Source: Pseudobacter sp051955275 (GTDB lineage: Bacteria > Bacteroidota > Bacteroidia > Chitinophagales > Chitinophagaceae). From it: a stretch of 64,000 nucleotides of DNA. This document shows positions 42,935 to 51,423 of this stretch, in pieces (the stretch's first letter is position 1; the number at the start of each line of letters is the position of its first letter). The stretch is from contig NZ_JBQCGW010000187.1 in the NCBI RefSeq assembly GCF_051955275.1, forward strand, positions 1 through 64,000, written 5' to 3'. The notes under the pieces were generated by a model. The model searched no databases, had not been told where the DNA came from, and saw only the letters and a list, made by a program, of their open reading frames with translations. The position numbers and the translations under genes were made by a program.

Positions 42935-45170
42935 GGGAGGCCGGATGGCCTTTTATATAACCAGTAAATTTCCGGAAACTTTCCATATTGATATCGCTTT
43001 CCATCGCTTCTCCGATATCCTGTTTCTCGCGCTTGGATAAACGGAAGTTGAGCGCAGCCGCTGCGTCTTCTTTTTTGGGGATGTATTGAAAGGTAAGGCG
43101 CCGGAAATGTCCACCCAATAATTCCTGCGTGAGGCTCAGCATTTCATTCTGTCCGTATTCCTGCATCTTGAACCAGTTATACTGCAACAGCAGCATGGGC
43201 TTGGTGGCAATGTCTGTAATGGCGCCGGATTCATAAGGATGATCCCAGCCTCCCATCTTCCGGTCGCGGATCTGCAGGAGCACTACGCCACTGGTATTCT
43301 CTTTGATCCAGTCATCGAATACCTGCACAAAACGGGTGGCTGTTTCCTGTCCGAAATTATCGCGAAGGCCTGCATCCATCACGTCTATTACAGGCGTGCT
43401 GGGCAGCCATACATTGGGTAACACGTAAGGGAAGGTGGCATTCATACGAAGTGCTGTGAGCATACGGAGATTGAGTGGATCCTGTTTAGCGAAGAGAGCC
43501 TGGTAATCCACAGCGTCGATATCAACATCCGCATCGCGGATGGTATCATAGAGCGGCCTCATGAGAAAGCTGGCGGGCTGGGTGCAGATGATCATTTTCC
43601 GGCCATCGCGGGTGATCACGGAATTGAAAAGCATGATGGGCATTTTCGATTGTACCTCATCGTTATATTGCTCTCGTAGCTGTTTGTTGAGCAGTCCTTT
43701 GGTATTGGAATTCAGTTTCTCTTCAAAGGCATAACCCCTGTCTTTCACATACTCGAATTTGCCAACAGTGAAGCGTTGTGCAGGCGCAGCCAGGTCGCGG
43801 GCCACAAAGGAAGTGAACAGGGAGTTCAGCAGGTCGCTGGAAATATCATCCACGTACTGCTTATTACGCAGGTCGATGGGTTTACCATTGTCCTTTTCCC
43901 GGGCGAGCTCCCGGAAATAGGCTGCGCCAAGCATGCCGCCGGAAGCACCCGTGATGAGGAAGGTCTTCTTCATCAGTTCTCCGTTGCTGAGGCTATCCAG
44001 CCTTTGCAGAACGTTCATGGTGAAGGTGGCGCTGCGGTTGCCGCCTCCACTGGTATTGATGAGGAATAACACAGGTTTGGGACTGTCCTGTTTTGCTTTC
44101 CACTTTTCCAGAATTTCTATCCAATGGGCCTTGTCGGCTTCCACATGAGAGGGAGAGCATAACGCCATCAGGGCCTCCTGTGAGTATTCGGGACGGTCTT
44201 CCTTTATCGCATAATCAAGACCGTAAGCCTTGTTGGTGGGATCGATGATGCCATAACGGTAGAGCACATTCAGGATAAGGAACACTATCACCATGGCCGG
44301 AATGCTCCAGCTCTGCAGGAAGTAGGTGAATGCGCCTGACACAGCGATCAGGATGGCAAAGAAAAGGGTGATGCCGGCTGCTGCGGGAAGCTGGAACAGT
44401 GGATTGTCTAACCAGAAGCCTACGCAGATCAGGAATATAAAAGCTACAAATATGGAGATCACTGCTGCAAAGTGGTGACGGCTGAAAATGGTTTCCAGGA
44501 ATTCGCGGGAATAGTGGGAAACGTCCCGTACTTTTTTGAGCTTGAAAAGAGAATTCAGGTACCATTCCACTTTCACGAGCCTGCTTTCCGTGGCGCGGGT
44601 CTCGCCTTTGCGGAACTGCGCTTTGAACAGTTGGGGATTACTGATCACGGGAGCTAGCCTGCGGATAATGGTCTTGTCGGCACGGAAGAAATAAAACAGG
44701 GAGATGATCACAATGAAGGTCAGCCCCAGCAGGAATCCCAGCACCAGCAGGAAAATATCCCAGGTACCCATCAGTTCCTTATCTCTTGCAAAAGCTACGG
44801 CGTTGATGAAATAGAAAATGAGGAAGGCGAAAGGGATCGCAAAATTATTGATACAGTATTTGAGGAAAGGATTGGAAGTAGTGGCCAGGAAACGGAAATG
44901 CCTGCTGAAAAGAATAAACGTGGTGATATTCCAGCTCATGATGAAGATGCCGATGGCAACGCCTACAATGGAAGCGCTGATGGCGTTCACCTTGCCCAGG
45001 TATTCCGGCGCCAGGTAGAGGGAATCTGCGCCAAAGCTCTTCATGAAAGTGCCATTGACGGTACTGAAGAGAATGAACCAGAAGATCAGCAATACCTGGA
45101 ACTTCTTGAAGTGAAGCAGGAACAACTGCAACGGGAATGAGCAATATAGTCCTCTCAGGAATGCTTTCAT
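42915..45170 (-). CDS. Multi-TM membrane protein with patatin-like phospholipase domain
   Basis: 751 aa. Residues 1-320 contain about eight hydrophobic segments (~14-42, 62-86, 104-123, 140-165, 238-257, 270-290, 297-308). From ~365: LFLINTSGGGNRSATFTM (phosphate/oxyanion-like Gly loop) and TFLITGASGGMLGAAYF (~398-414) with GxSxG nucleophile Ser, then VIDVMDAGLRDNFG (~614) with the Asp-Gly-type dyad (DAG instead of DGG). Patatin-like serine lipases are usually soluble or single-TM; this fusion is unusual. Cleaves acyl groups of phospholipid presumably from the inner membrane. Single minus-strand gene, close to ctaA. Confidence 0.85.
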   Translation of the reverse strand: MKAFLRGLYCSFPLQLFLLHFKKFQVLLIFWFILFSTVNGTFMKSFGADSLYLAPEYLGKVNAISASIVGVAIGIFIMSWNITTFILFSRHFRFLATTSNPFLKYCINNFAIPFAFLIFYFINAVAFARDKELMGTWDIFLLVLGFLLGLTFIVIISLFYFFRADKTIIRRLAPVISNPQLFKAQFRKGETRATESRLVKVEWYLNSLFKLKKVRDVSHYSREFLETIFSRHHFAAVISIFVAFIFLICVGFWLDNPLFQLPAAAGITLFFAILIAVSGAFTYFLQSWSIPAMVIVFLILNVLYRYGIIDPTNKAYGLDYAIKEDRPEYSQEALMALCSPSHVEADKAHWIEILEKWKAKQDSPKPVLFLINTSGGGNRSATFTMNVLQRLDSLSNGELMKKTFLITGASGGMLGAAYFRELAREKDNGKPIDLRNKQYVDDISSDLLNSLFTSFVARDLAAPAQRFTVGKFEYVKDRGYAFEEKLNSNTKGLLNKQLREQYNDEVQSKMPIMLFNSVITRDGRKMIICTQPASFLMRPLYDTIRDADVDIDAVDYQALFAKQDPLNLRMLTALRMNATFPYVLPNVWLPSTPVIDVMDAGLRDNFGQETATRFVQVFDDWIKENTSGVVLLQIRDRKMGGWDHPYESGAITDIATKPMLLLQYNWFKMQEYGQNEMLSLTQELLGGHFRRLTFQYIPKKEDAAAALNFRLSKREKQDIGEAMESDINMESFRKFTGYIKGHPASLTKQDE

Positions 45171-45245
45171 ATCTTACAGACTCGGGCCGGGGTTTGCCGG
45201 CATTCTGCCTACAATTTACAATAAAACAAAACGGTTTAGATACAA

Positions 45246-46358
45246 TTACGTTGGTTCCGTTGTACTGGTTTTTCTGACCAGGTACAACATGGCCACCAGG
45301 CTCAGTACCAGCAACATTCCTGTTACCTGGTGCAGCTGCGCCATCCATTCAAAACTTCCCCAGCGACTGGGCACAATGTACGGTGCGGTAAGTACAGCAA
45401 CAATACCCAGCAATACCTGGATCAAAACAAATACCAACGGATATTTGCGTGCTTTATTGAAAGCGGCACTGTTTGTTTTCAGCTTGAAAAGTTTACCTGA
45501 ATAAATGATGATCAGTACCAGTAACAGGTATGCCAGACCGCGGTGCACAAAATGAATGGTGATCTTATTCTCAAAGAAGTTGAGAAGAGCGGGGGATTCC
45601 CTCAGCATGCCGTCCGGCACCAGGCTGCCGTTGATGGTTGGCCAGGTAGGTGCAGCTATGGCGGCCTTATGTCCTGCCATGAGAGCGCCGAAGATCAGCT
45701 GCACAAAAAGTATGATGAGCAACCACCATGTCCATTTGCGGATACCGGGGTGAGAGATAGTATTTTTTTGTGTGATACGAAGGTCCAGTGCAAACCAGTA
45801 TGCATAGGCAATCAGGCCGAGGGCGAAGACAAAGTGCAGCGCCAGTCTTGTAGGCTTAACATATACAGCATCGCCGGTAAGGCCGCTGGCCACCATGATC
45901 CAGCCGATTGCGCCCTGTAATGCCCCGAAGAGGAAGAGGGTGATCAGGGGGACCATCATTTCCTTTTTCAAAAACTTTTTGGCTATCAGGTACACAAAAC
46001 CTACTACAAATACAACTCCTATGAGCCTGGCCCAGAAACGGTGAAACCATTCCCAGAAGAAAATGAATTTGAAATCTGATAAAGTGAAATCGGAATTGAG
46101 GTAATGATACTGTGGGGTCTGCTGGTATTTCTGGAACTCGCGGAGCCAGGCTTCTTCATTCAACGGAGGGAGGGCGCCTGTAACAACATTCCATTCGGTG
46201 ATGGACAATCCGGAGCCGGTCAATCTTGTGATACCGCCGAGCACTACCTGGATCAGCAACATCACTACACCGATCATGATCCAGTTGGCAACTGCTTTGG
46301 ATCCCGGGCCATAAGACCCTGGTTGCAATAAATCAGCAGGGGGTGATTGTGTCTTCAT
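45246..46358 (-). CDS. ctaA: Heme A synthase
   Basis: 370 aa from ATG 46358; the upstream in-frame start at 46367 is inside a -7 box. COX15/CtaA-type with eight TMs. Family signs: TRLTGSGLSITEWNVVTGALPP (~44-65), the heme-ligand WFHRFWARLIG (~106-116), and FVHRGLAYLL (~271). Oxidises the heme O methyl to formyl giving heme A for cytochrome oxidase. The farnesyl-transferase ctaB is not in the window. Same strand as the TauE permease 56 bp upstream. Confidence 0.93.
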   Translation of the reverse strand: MKTQSPPADLLQPGSYGPGSKAVANWIMIGVVMLLIQVVLGGITRLTGSGLSITEWNVVTGALPPLNEEAWLREFQKYQQTPQYHYLNSDFTLSDFKFIFFWEWFHRFWARLIGVVFVVGFVYLIAKKFLKKEMMVPLITLFLFGALQGAIGWIMVASGLTGDAVYVKPTRLALHFVFALGLIAYAYWFALDLRITQKNTISHPGIRKWTWWLLIILFVQLIFGALMAGHKAAIAAPTWPTINGSLVPDGMLRESPALLNFFENKITIHFVHRGLAYLLLVLIIIYSGKLFKLKTNSAAFNKARKYPLVFVLIQVLLGIVAVLTAPYIVPSRWGSFEWMAQLHQVTGMLLVLSLVAMLYLVRKTSTTEPT

Positions 46359-46366
46359 AGCGCGCA

Positions 46367-46374
46367 CAAAGGTA
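46367..46374 (-). promoter_or_regulatory. -7 promoter box for ctaA
   Basis: TACCTTTG on the minus strand, same box as typA, 8 bp from the ATG at 46358. Nearest TTTG upstream is 25 bp away. Confidence 0.5.
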
Positions 46375-46414
46375 GGGACAAACCCGTTTGCGCATGCAGC
46401 AAATCAGGAAACTA

Positions 46415-47215
46415 TTACCAGCGGAAAAGTTCTTTGCTGAGAACATAGAGGCCCATGGCAAGAACAAACCATCCGAATCCTTTTTTGAGGGAGGCTCCGG
46501 AGATCCTGTCAGACAAACTGGTGCCGATAAAGATGCCACTTACTGCAATGGCGGTGAAGACCAGCAGCTGCATCCAGTTGATATGATATTGTCCGGAGGT
46601 ACTGAAAAAACCGAAGAGAGAGCTGAAGGCCATGATGGTGAGGGAGGAGCCTACTGCCTCTTTCATGGGCAGTTTCCCGAAGAGCACCAGGGCCGGAATG
46701 ATGAGAAAGCCGCCGCCTGCACCTAATAATCCGGTTACGATGCCCACGGCAATGCCCTGGAAAAAGAGCGGGCCCATTTTACGTGGTTTGTCGGGAGGAG
46801 GCACCACGGAGAGTGTTTTTCTTCCGTTTTTGATCATGGAATAAGAACTGGCCAGCATCAGGCAGGCAAAAAGGAGCATCAGGAACATGCCCTTATTCAT
46901 ATCATAGCCACCGATAGTGAAAATATGATCCGGTATCCTTGGGACCAGGAAATGCCTGGTGGTGAAAACCGATAACATGGAAGCGCTGCCGAAAACAAAA
47001 ACAACGGGAAAATCTATCAGTCCTTTCTTATAGGATCTTACTGATCCTACGAGGCTGCAGCTGCCCACCACAAAGAGAGAGTAAGCAGTAGCCAGTTCAG
47101 GCGGCACTTTCAGGAGATATACCAGCACAGGTACTGTGATGATAGAGCCGCCTCCACCGATCAAGCCCAGTGAAACGCCAATCAGCACAGCAATGATATA
47201 GGCAAGAATCTCCAT
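46415..47215 (-). CDS. TauE/SafE-family sulfite exporter-like permease
   Basis: 266 aa, eight or nine TMs. Two repeat halves, each starting with the family's small-residue motif: ISLGLIGGGGSIITVPVLVYLL (~14-35) and GIVTGLLGAGGGFLIIPALVLF (~156-177), and a final TM. Moves small anions or sulfur compounds (sulfite, sulfoacetate, etc.); substrate unknown. Inner membrane. Single gene preceding ctaA. Confidence 0.9.
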   Translation of the reverse strand: MEILAYIIAVLIGVSLGLIGGGGSIITVPVLVYLLKVPPELATAYSLFVVGSCSLVGSVRSYKKGLIDFPVVFVFGSASMLSVFTTRHFLVPRIPDHIFTIGGYDMNKGMFLMLLFACLMLASSYSMIKNGRKTLSVVPPPDKPRKMGPLFFQGIAVGIVTGLLGAGGGFLIIPALVLFGKLPMKEAVGSSLTIMAFSSLFGFFSTSGQYHINWMQLLVFTAIAVSGIFIGTSLSDRISGASLKKGFGWFVLAMGLYVLSKELFRW

Positions 47216-47316
47216 GAAAAATTTAGCAAAAGAACGGAATCTTTAGCGATTATGGATTTGAATACACATGTGAGTAAAAATAAGGTACCAACCATGCAGG
47301 TATTCCTGCCAATCCC

Positions 47317-47324
47317 TACTTTTG
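47317..47324 (+). promoter_or_regulatory. -7 promoter box for rnhB
   Basis: TACTTTTG, exact TAnnTTTG, 16 bp upstream of the TTG start of rnhB. No TTTG at -33. Confidence 0.5.
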
Positions 47325-47340
47325 GGGCAAAGTTCAGCAT

Positions 47341-47946
47341 TTGCTTAAAAATTATCACCAGGAAGAATTATTGGAAGCCGGCTGCGATGAAGCAGGACGT
47401 GGCTGCCTGGCCGGTCCGGTAGTGGCTGCGGCAGTAATACTGCCTGTGGACTTCTATCATCCGTTGCTGAACGATTCCAAACAGGTGACGGAAGAGCATC
47501 GATATGAACTGAGAAGCTTCATCCAGGAAAAGGCCCTCAGCTATGCAGTGGCCATGGTGTCACATGAAGAGATAGATGAGATCAATATTCTCAAAGCTTC
47601 TTTCAAAGCCATGCACCTGGCGGTGGCGCAACTGAAGCAGCCGCCCAAACTACTGCTCATCGATGGAAACCGTTTTATTCCATACCAGGGCATTCCTCAT
47701 ACCTGCATCGTTAAAGGTGATTCCATTTACTCCAATATTGCAGCAGCCAGCATCCTCGCAAAAACTTACCGCGATGATCATATGAAGCAACTGCACGAGT
47801 CTTTCCCTCACTACAAATGGGACAGGAATAAAGGATATGGCACTGCGGACCATCGCCGCGCCATCATGAGCCATGGGCTTAGCCCTTACCACCGCCGTTC
47901 CTTCCAGTGCTTCTCCTCTGAAGAACAGCTGGAACTGGATTTATAG
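47341..47946 (+). CDS. rnhB: Ribonuclease HII
   Basis: 201 aa from a TTG start: no in-frame ATG precedes the conserved CDEAGRG block, and the short N-terminus LKNYHQEELLEAG matches family relatives. Catalytic acids Asp16 and Glu17 (GCDEAGRGCLAGP), Asp108 (LLLIDGN) and Asp127 (KGDSIYSNIAAASILAK). Removes ribonucleotides misincorporated in DNA and RNA primers. C-terminal FQCFSSEEQLELDL. Plus-strand single gene with own promoter box. Confidence 0.94.
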   Translation: MLKNYHQEELLEAGCDEAGRGCLAGPVVAAAVILPVDFYHPLLNDSKQVTEEHRYELRSFIQEKALSYAVAMVSHEEIDEINILKASFKAMHLAVAQLKQPPKLLLIDGNRFIPYQGIPHTCIVKGDSIYSNIAAASILAKTYRDDHMKQLHESFPHYKWDRNKGYGTADHRRAIMSHGLSPYHRRSFQCFSSEEQLELDL

Positions 47947-48041
47947 TTTCCCTAACAATTCTCACCACCCTCTCCATTAAACGCAACAGAACAGCAGGCG
48001 TCTGATATGTAAAGATTGTTTCACTACAAAATTTACAGATT

Positions 48042-48347
48042 ATGAAAGCTTCAATTTTCCTCTCGATGTTACTGATGACGATAGTTGGTGTAGGCACATT
48101 GCAAGCTCAACCCAACAGGAATCAGAAAGAGCGTATATATAACGGCGTTAGAACCGGTCAGCTGACAAAAGCAGAAACACTCAGACTGGCCAAAGATCAG
48201 AAAGATATCCGTATGGACCGCTTACGTTATAAGAGGAATGATGGCCGCATCAGTCCACGCGAAAGAAAGCATTTGATCCACGAACGCAAACAGGCCAGCA
48301 GAAAAATATACCACTATAAACACAATGGCCGCGTTCGCTGCAAATAA
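48042..48347 (+). CDS. Small basic secreted protein, unknown function
   Basis: 101 aa. Signal peptide ~1-22 (ends LQAQ), then a very basic, helical part: RIYNGVRTGQLTKAETLRLAKDQKDIRM, then RKRNDGRISPRERKHLIHERKQASRKIY, ending HNGRVRCK. The GRISPRERK repeat-like core is common in small secreted Bacteroidota proteins. Could bind nucleic acid or cell wall; unproved. Single gene with own terminator, then a REP-like hairpin. Confidence 0.78.
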   Translation: MKASIFLSMLLMTIVGVGTLQAQPNRNQKERIYNGVRTGQLTKAETLRLAKDQKDIRMDRLRYKRNDGRISPRERKHLIHERKQASRKIYHYKHNGRVRCK

Positions 48348-48378
48348 ATAAGGATGGTTTTTCAGGTGGTTGTACTTT

Positions 48379-48413
48379 GGGGGCTGACTAGTGATAGTCG
48401 GCCCTTTTTTATT
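48379..48413 (+). terminator. Rho-independent terminator after the small basic protein gene
   Basis: 10-bp stem GGGCTGACTA / TAGTCGGCCC (one G.T), loop GTGA, six T. 33 bp after the stop. Confidence 0.9.
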
Positions 48414-48423
48414 TCGCAGTGCC

Positions 48424-48451
48424 CAGTCGCTCGCGTCCCCGCGAGCGACTG
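48424..48451. repeat. REP-like palindrome, copy 2
   Basis: CAGTCGCTCGCG / CGCGAGCGACTG, perfect 12-bp stem, loop TCCC; preceded by GTGCC as in the other copies and placed 11 bp after a terminator T-run. Between convergent genes. Confidence 0.88.
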
Positions 48452-48468
48452 ATTTCCGAGTAAAGGCA

Positions 48469-49077
48469 TCAGTACATGTCCGGAAAAAAGCTGAATTTCC
48501 TTTCGTTCCATTCATTCTTAAGCATGCTGTAAAAAATACTGTCCCTTCTCCTGTTGGAGTGCATCTGCATATGGCTCCGCAGCACGCCTTCGGGTATCAT
48601 TCCTACTTTGAGCAGGGCAGCTTTGGCGCGCTCATTTGTATTGTCTGTTTTGATCTCCACACGTTCCATCTTCATCACTTCAAACGCATAACTGAGCAGG
48701 GCGAATTTAGCATGCCTGTTAACGCCGGTGCCGCGGAAGTCAGGCCCCAGCCAGCTCCAGCCGATCTCGATGCGGGAATCGTAAAAAGAGATATTCCCAA
48801 GACTGGTGCTGCCGCAGATCTCATATGTGTCCTTGTCTATAACGGTGAAGGGCATGCGCTTATGAGCTGCTCTTTCTTCCAGCGCCACATAGATCCAGGA
48901 GCGCAGTTCTTCGGGATCGCTGAGGTCTTTGTTGAAGTAAGTCCAGGTGTCTTTGGGGGCGGCCAGCGGGAGGAAGGCTTCAAAGTCTTCCGGCTTCAGC
49001 AGTCGCAGGATCACGCGGGGCGTTTCCAGTTCAAAGTGTTGGGGAAAGTATTGTTCGTATTGAAGTTGAACAGACAT
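48469..49077 (-). CDS. GNAT acetyltransferase, RimJ/RimL-like
   Basis: 202 aa. Begins with PRVILRLLKPEDFEAFLPL, typical of RimJ/RimL; the acetyl-CoA segment is GPDFRGTGVNRHAKFALLSYAFE (~132-154, normally Q/RGxG/A) and the C-terminal ERVEIKTDNTNERAKAALLKVGM matches. Acetylates an N-terminus or a small amine; partner unknown. 21 bp after the YciO-type gene. Confidence 0.9.
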   Translation of the reverse strand: MSVQLQYEQYFPQHFELETPRVILRLLKPEDFEAFLPLAAPKDTWTYFNKDLSDPEELRSWIYVALEERAAHKRMPFTVIDKDTYEICGSTSLGNISFYDSRIEIGWSWLGPDFRGTGVNRHAKFALLSYAFEVMKMERVEIKTDNTNERAKAALLKVGMIPEGVLRSHMQMHSNRRRDSIFYSMLKNEWNERKFSFFPDMY

Positions 49078-49098
49078 GTTTTTTACGTTTAGGATAAT

Positions 49099-49716
49099 TT
49101 ATTCTTCAGTGAGTTCAAAGGTGCCGGCACCCTGTCTGGTTACAACGGGATAATCGCCGGTGCAGTCAACAATGGTAGAGGGCGTCATGCCGCCGATACC
49201 GCCATCGGCCACCAGGTCAACCAGTTTACCGAATTTATCGAGCATCAGTTCGGGATCGGTATATTCTTCCACCATGTCTCCCGGCAGGGAGGCGCTGAGG
49301 ATGGGATGGCCCAGTTCTTTCACAATGGCGCGGGCGATATTGTTGTCGGGTATCCGCAGACCGATGGTGTCTTTTTTGCTTTTGAGGATCTTCGGCACTT
49401 CCTTGCTGGCCGGCAGGATGAAAGTATATGGCCCGGGAAGGTAACTTTTCAGCATCCGGTACATGGGAGTGCTGATGCTTTTGGTGTATTGGCTGAGATC
49501 GCTGAGATCATAACAAATGAAGCTCAGCTGGGCTTTCTGAGGATCCACTCCCTTGATGCGGGCAATGCGTTCAACTGCTTTGTGTTGATATATGTCACAA
49601 CCCAGGCCATAAATGGTATCAGTAGGGTAAATGATCACACCGCCCTTTGAGAGGGTGGCCGCAATGGTCCGGATATTCCTCGGCTGCGGGTCTTCTGGAT
49701 GCAGGTGTAGTAACAT
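49099..49716 (-). CDS. YciO/YrdC/Sua5-family protein
   Basis: 205 aa from ATG 49716 (MLLHLHPEDPQPRNI). YrdC-like fold: KGGVIIYPTDTIYGLGCDIY (~24-43), KRI-type AVERIARIKGVDPQKAQLSFICYDLSDLSQY, SYLPGPYTFILPASKEVPK, TIGLRIPDN and PSTIVDCTGDYPVVTRQGAG. Closest to YciO by eye rather than the main TsaC/Sua5; t6A-type activity is possible but unproved. The longer frame to 49755 is not needed. Divergent from the cupin gene. Confidence 0.9.
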   Translation of the reverse strand: MLLHLHPEDPQPRNIRTIAATLSKGGVIIYPTDTIYGLGCDIYQHKAVERIARIKGVDPQKAQLSFICYDLSDLSQYTKSISTPMYRMLKSYLPGPYTFILPASKEVPKILKSKKDTIGLRIPDNNIARAIVKELGHPILSASLPGDMVEEYTDPELMLDKFGKLVDLVADGGIGGMTPSTIVDCTGDYPVVTRQGAGTFELTEE

Positions 49717-49803
49717 ATTATGGATTAAGGTGTAAAGGTGCAAAATTGTCACCATACCGCCATATTCCGGGGGCGGGCTGTACCGCCAAAATGAATTTAA
49801 TGT

Positions 49804-49811
49804 TAGATTTG
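49804..49811 (+). promoter_or_regulatory. -7 promoter box for the cupin/JmjC gene
   Basis: TAGATTTG, exact TAnnTTTG, 15 bp before the ATG at 49827. Falls inside the ORF extension to 49647, arguing against that long start. Confidence 0.55.
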
Positions 49812-49826
49812 CCCAAAACTGTTGCT

Positions 49827-50717
49827 ATGCGCTTAAAGCCTGTTGACAGAGTAGACAATATCAGTGGCGAAGATTTTCAGCAGCACTATTATAAACCGAT
49901 GAAGCCTCTCGTAATCAAAGACCTCGCCAAGGCCTGGCCTGCTTACGACAAATGGAACTGGAACTATTTCAAAAGTATCGTAGGAGACAAGCGAGTAGGG
50001 CTCTACAACAATGTGAAGAGCGATGCTTATACCCCCATCAATACAGCAGACGATTACAAGACCTTCGGGGAATACATTGATATGATCAGCCAGGGCCCGG
50101 CGGGTTGGCGCATCTTCCTCTTCAATATTTTTGATCACGCTCCCCAGCTCACCAGCGATTTCACCTGGCCTGAGGACCTGATGAAGGGATTTGTGAAGAA
50201 ATATCCCATGCTGTTCACCGGTGGCGCCACCAGTATCACCCATATGCACTTTGATATCGACCTGTCCCATATCATGCACACACAGTTTTCGGGCAGGAAG
50301 CGAGTATTGCTTTTCCCCTTCGAGGAGCAGCACAAGCTATACCGTAAGCCTTTTGAAGTGCTCAGCCTGGCGGATTTCAGCAATTATTCTGAGAATACCG
50401 GAAAGCCGGATTATGATCAGTTCCCGGCGTTGAAGCTGGCCGAGGGCTATGAAGTGATCCTGGATCATGGAGACACGCTTTTCATGCCGGCGGGTTACTG
50501 GCACCATATGGAGTACCTCGACAGTGGCTTTGCCATGAGCCTGCGGGCCCTTCAGAAATCGCCTATCGGCAAACTGAACGGGCTCTGGAATCTCTTCGGC
50601 ATGCGTGGCATCGATACCCTGATGAAGCGCACAGCCCCCAAATGGTGGTACGATTATAAAAAAGAAAAAGTATTCAAAGCGGCGGGAAGAATCATGGAAA
50701 CTACCAGTATTCACTGA
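49827..50717 (+). CDS. Cupin-like/JmjC-domain protein
   Basis: 296 aa from ATG 49827; the frame runs 60 codons upstream across the divergent gene without protein character. Cupin_8/JmjC fold: KPLVIKDLAKAWPAYDKW (~28-45), then metal site SITHMHFDIDLSH with HxD (~140-152) and second His in AGYWHHMEYLDSG (~228-240). Fe(II)/2-oxoglutarate-dependent hydroxylase of protein, tRNA or small molecule; substrate unknown. Similar to Bacteroidota proteins called cupin-like. Single gene. Confidence 0.88.
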   Translation: MRLKPVDRVDNISGEDFQQHYYKPMKPLVIKDLAKAWPAYDKWNWNYFKSIVGDKRVGLYNNVKSDAYTPINTADDYKTFGEYIDMISQGPAGWRIFLFNIFDHAPQLTSDFTWPEDLMKGFVKKYPMLFTGGATSITHMHFDIDLSHIMHTQFSGRKRVLLFPFEEQHKLYRKPFEVLSLADFSNYSENTGKPDYDQFPALKLAEGYEVILDHGDTLFMPAGYWHHMEYLDSGFAMSLRALQKSPIGKLNGLWNLFGMRGIDTLMKRTAPKWWYDYKKEKVFKAAGRIMETTSIH

Positions 50718-51423
50718 TGTTTCTGTTACTGATTTTTGTCAGCTATTATTGATTTATTGCAACACTGTTAAAATTTCTTCTTAAAAATGTTGATTTTTAA
50801 GAAAACAGTCTTTACTTTTACCCTGCTTATGCGCTGAAACACTATTCTCACCGACAAAGCACCCTCTACTATCCAATCTCCTCATTTCCAACCATCCAAT
50901 CTCCGGTATCTAAAGTCTGATGTGAGGACGATCCTTTTTTCTGTGTTAACTATTTCCGTGTTGATATTTGTTGTATCCCAACCCTTGTAAATAAGCTTAC
51001 CTCGTTGTGTTCGTAACCTTCGTAGTTACATGTCATCGGTGTTATGTATCCATACACTTGATGATGGTGTTTTCTGCAACCACATTATTATTTTTTTGAT
51101 TCCTGAATAAAAAAAGGAAACTCAATACAATGCCAATGGCTTCTTTTACGGAGCCAAAGCAATTGCTACAAAGATTTTTTATGGCGAGGCCTAATAAGCT
51201 GATGCCACCCCGCTGGGAAAGATCCAATACGCTTTTATGGGAAATGCCCAACCTATTAGTAGATAGAACTCATTGCTAACTTCTTTCTTTTTGTGGTTTC
51301 AGAGGTAAGCACATGCCGGCGATTTCCATCGCTGGCTTTTTTATTTCGAAGTGAAACAGAACAGCAAAAGAAAAAGCCATACTCCAGGTATGGCTTGCTA
51401 TCAAGAATTCTTATTCCTTTTTA
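50718..51423. other. 706-bp gene-poor region with an orphan terminator
   Basis: No convincing gene. It holds two copies of ATCCAATCTCC at 50871-50881 and 50894-50904, a short minus-strand ORF (51042-51251) with little support, fragments of plus-strand open frame near 51110-51250 broken by stops, and a terminator at 51315-51343 pointing plus, with no plus-strand gene ending before it. A small RNA or remnant gene is possible. Confidence 0.4.
51315..51343 (+). terminator. Orphan rho-independent terminator
   Basis: GCCGGCGAT pairs with ATCGCTGGC (one G.T), loop TTCC, then a run of T. The nearest upstream plus-strand gene ends 600 bp before. Confidence 0.75.

Noticed and set aside
45361..45376. 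Sequence CAGCGACTGGGCACAAT inside ctaA resembling a REP-like tail
   Set aside because: Lies within conserved coding sequence, lacks the hairpin core, and a 13-base match can occur by chance.
51042..51251. 69-codon minus-strand ORF in the gene-poor region
   Set aside because: No promoter or start support, and its sense and antisense readings are equally plausible, as expected of non-coding sequence.
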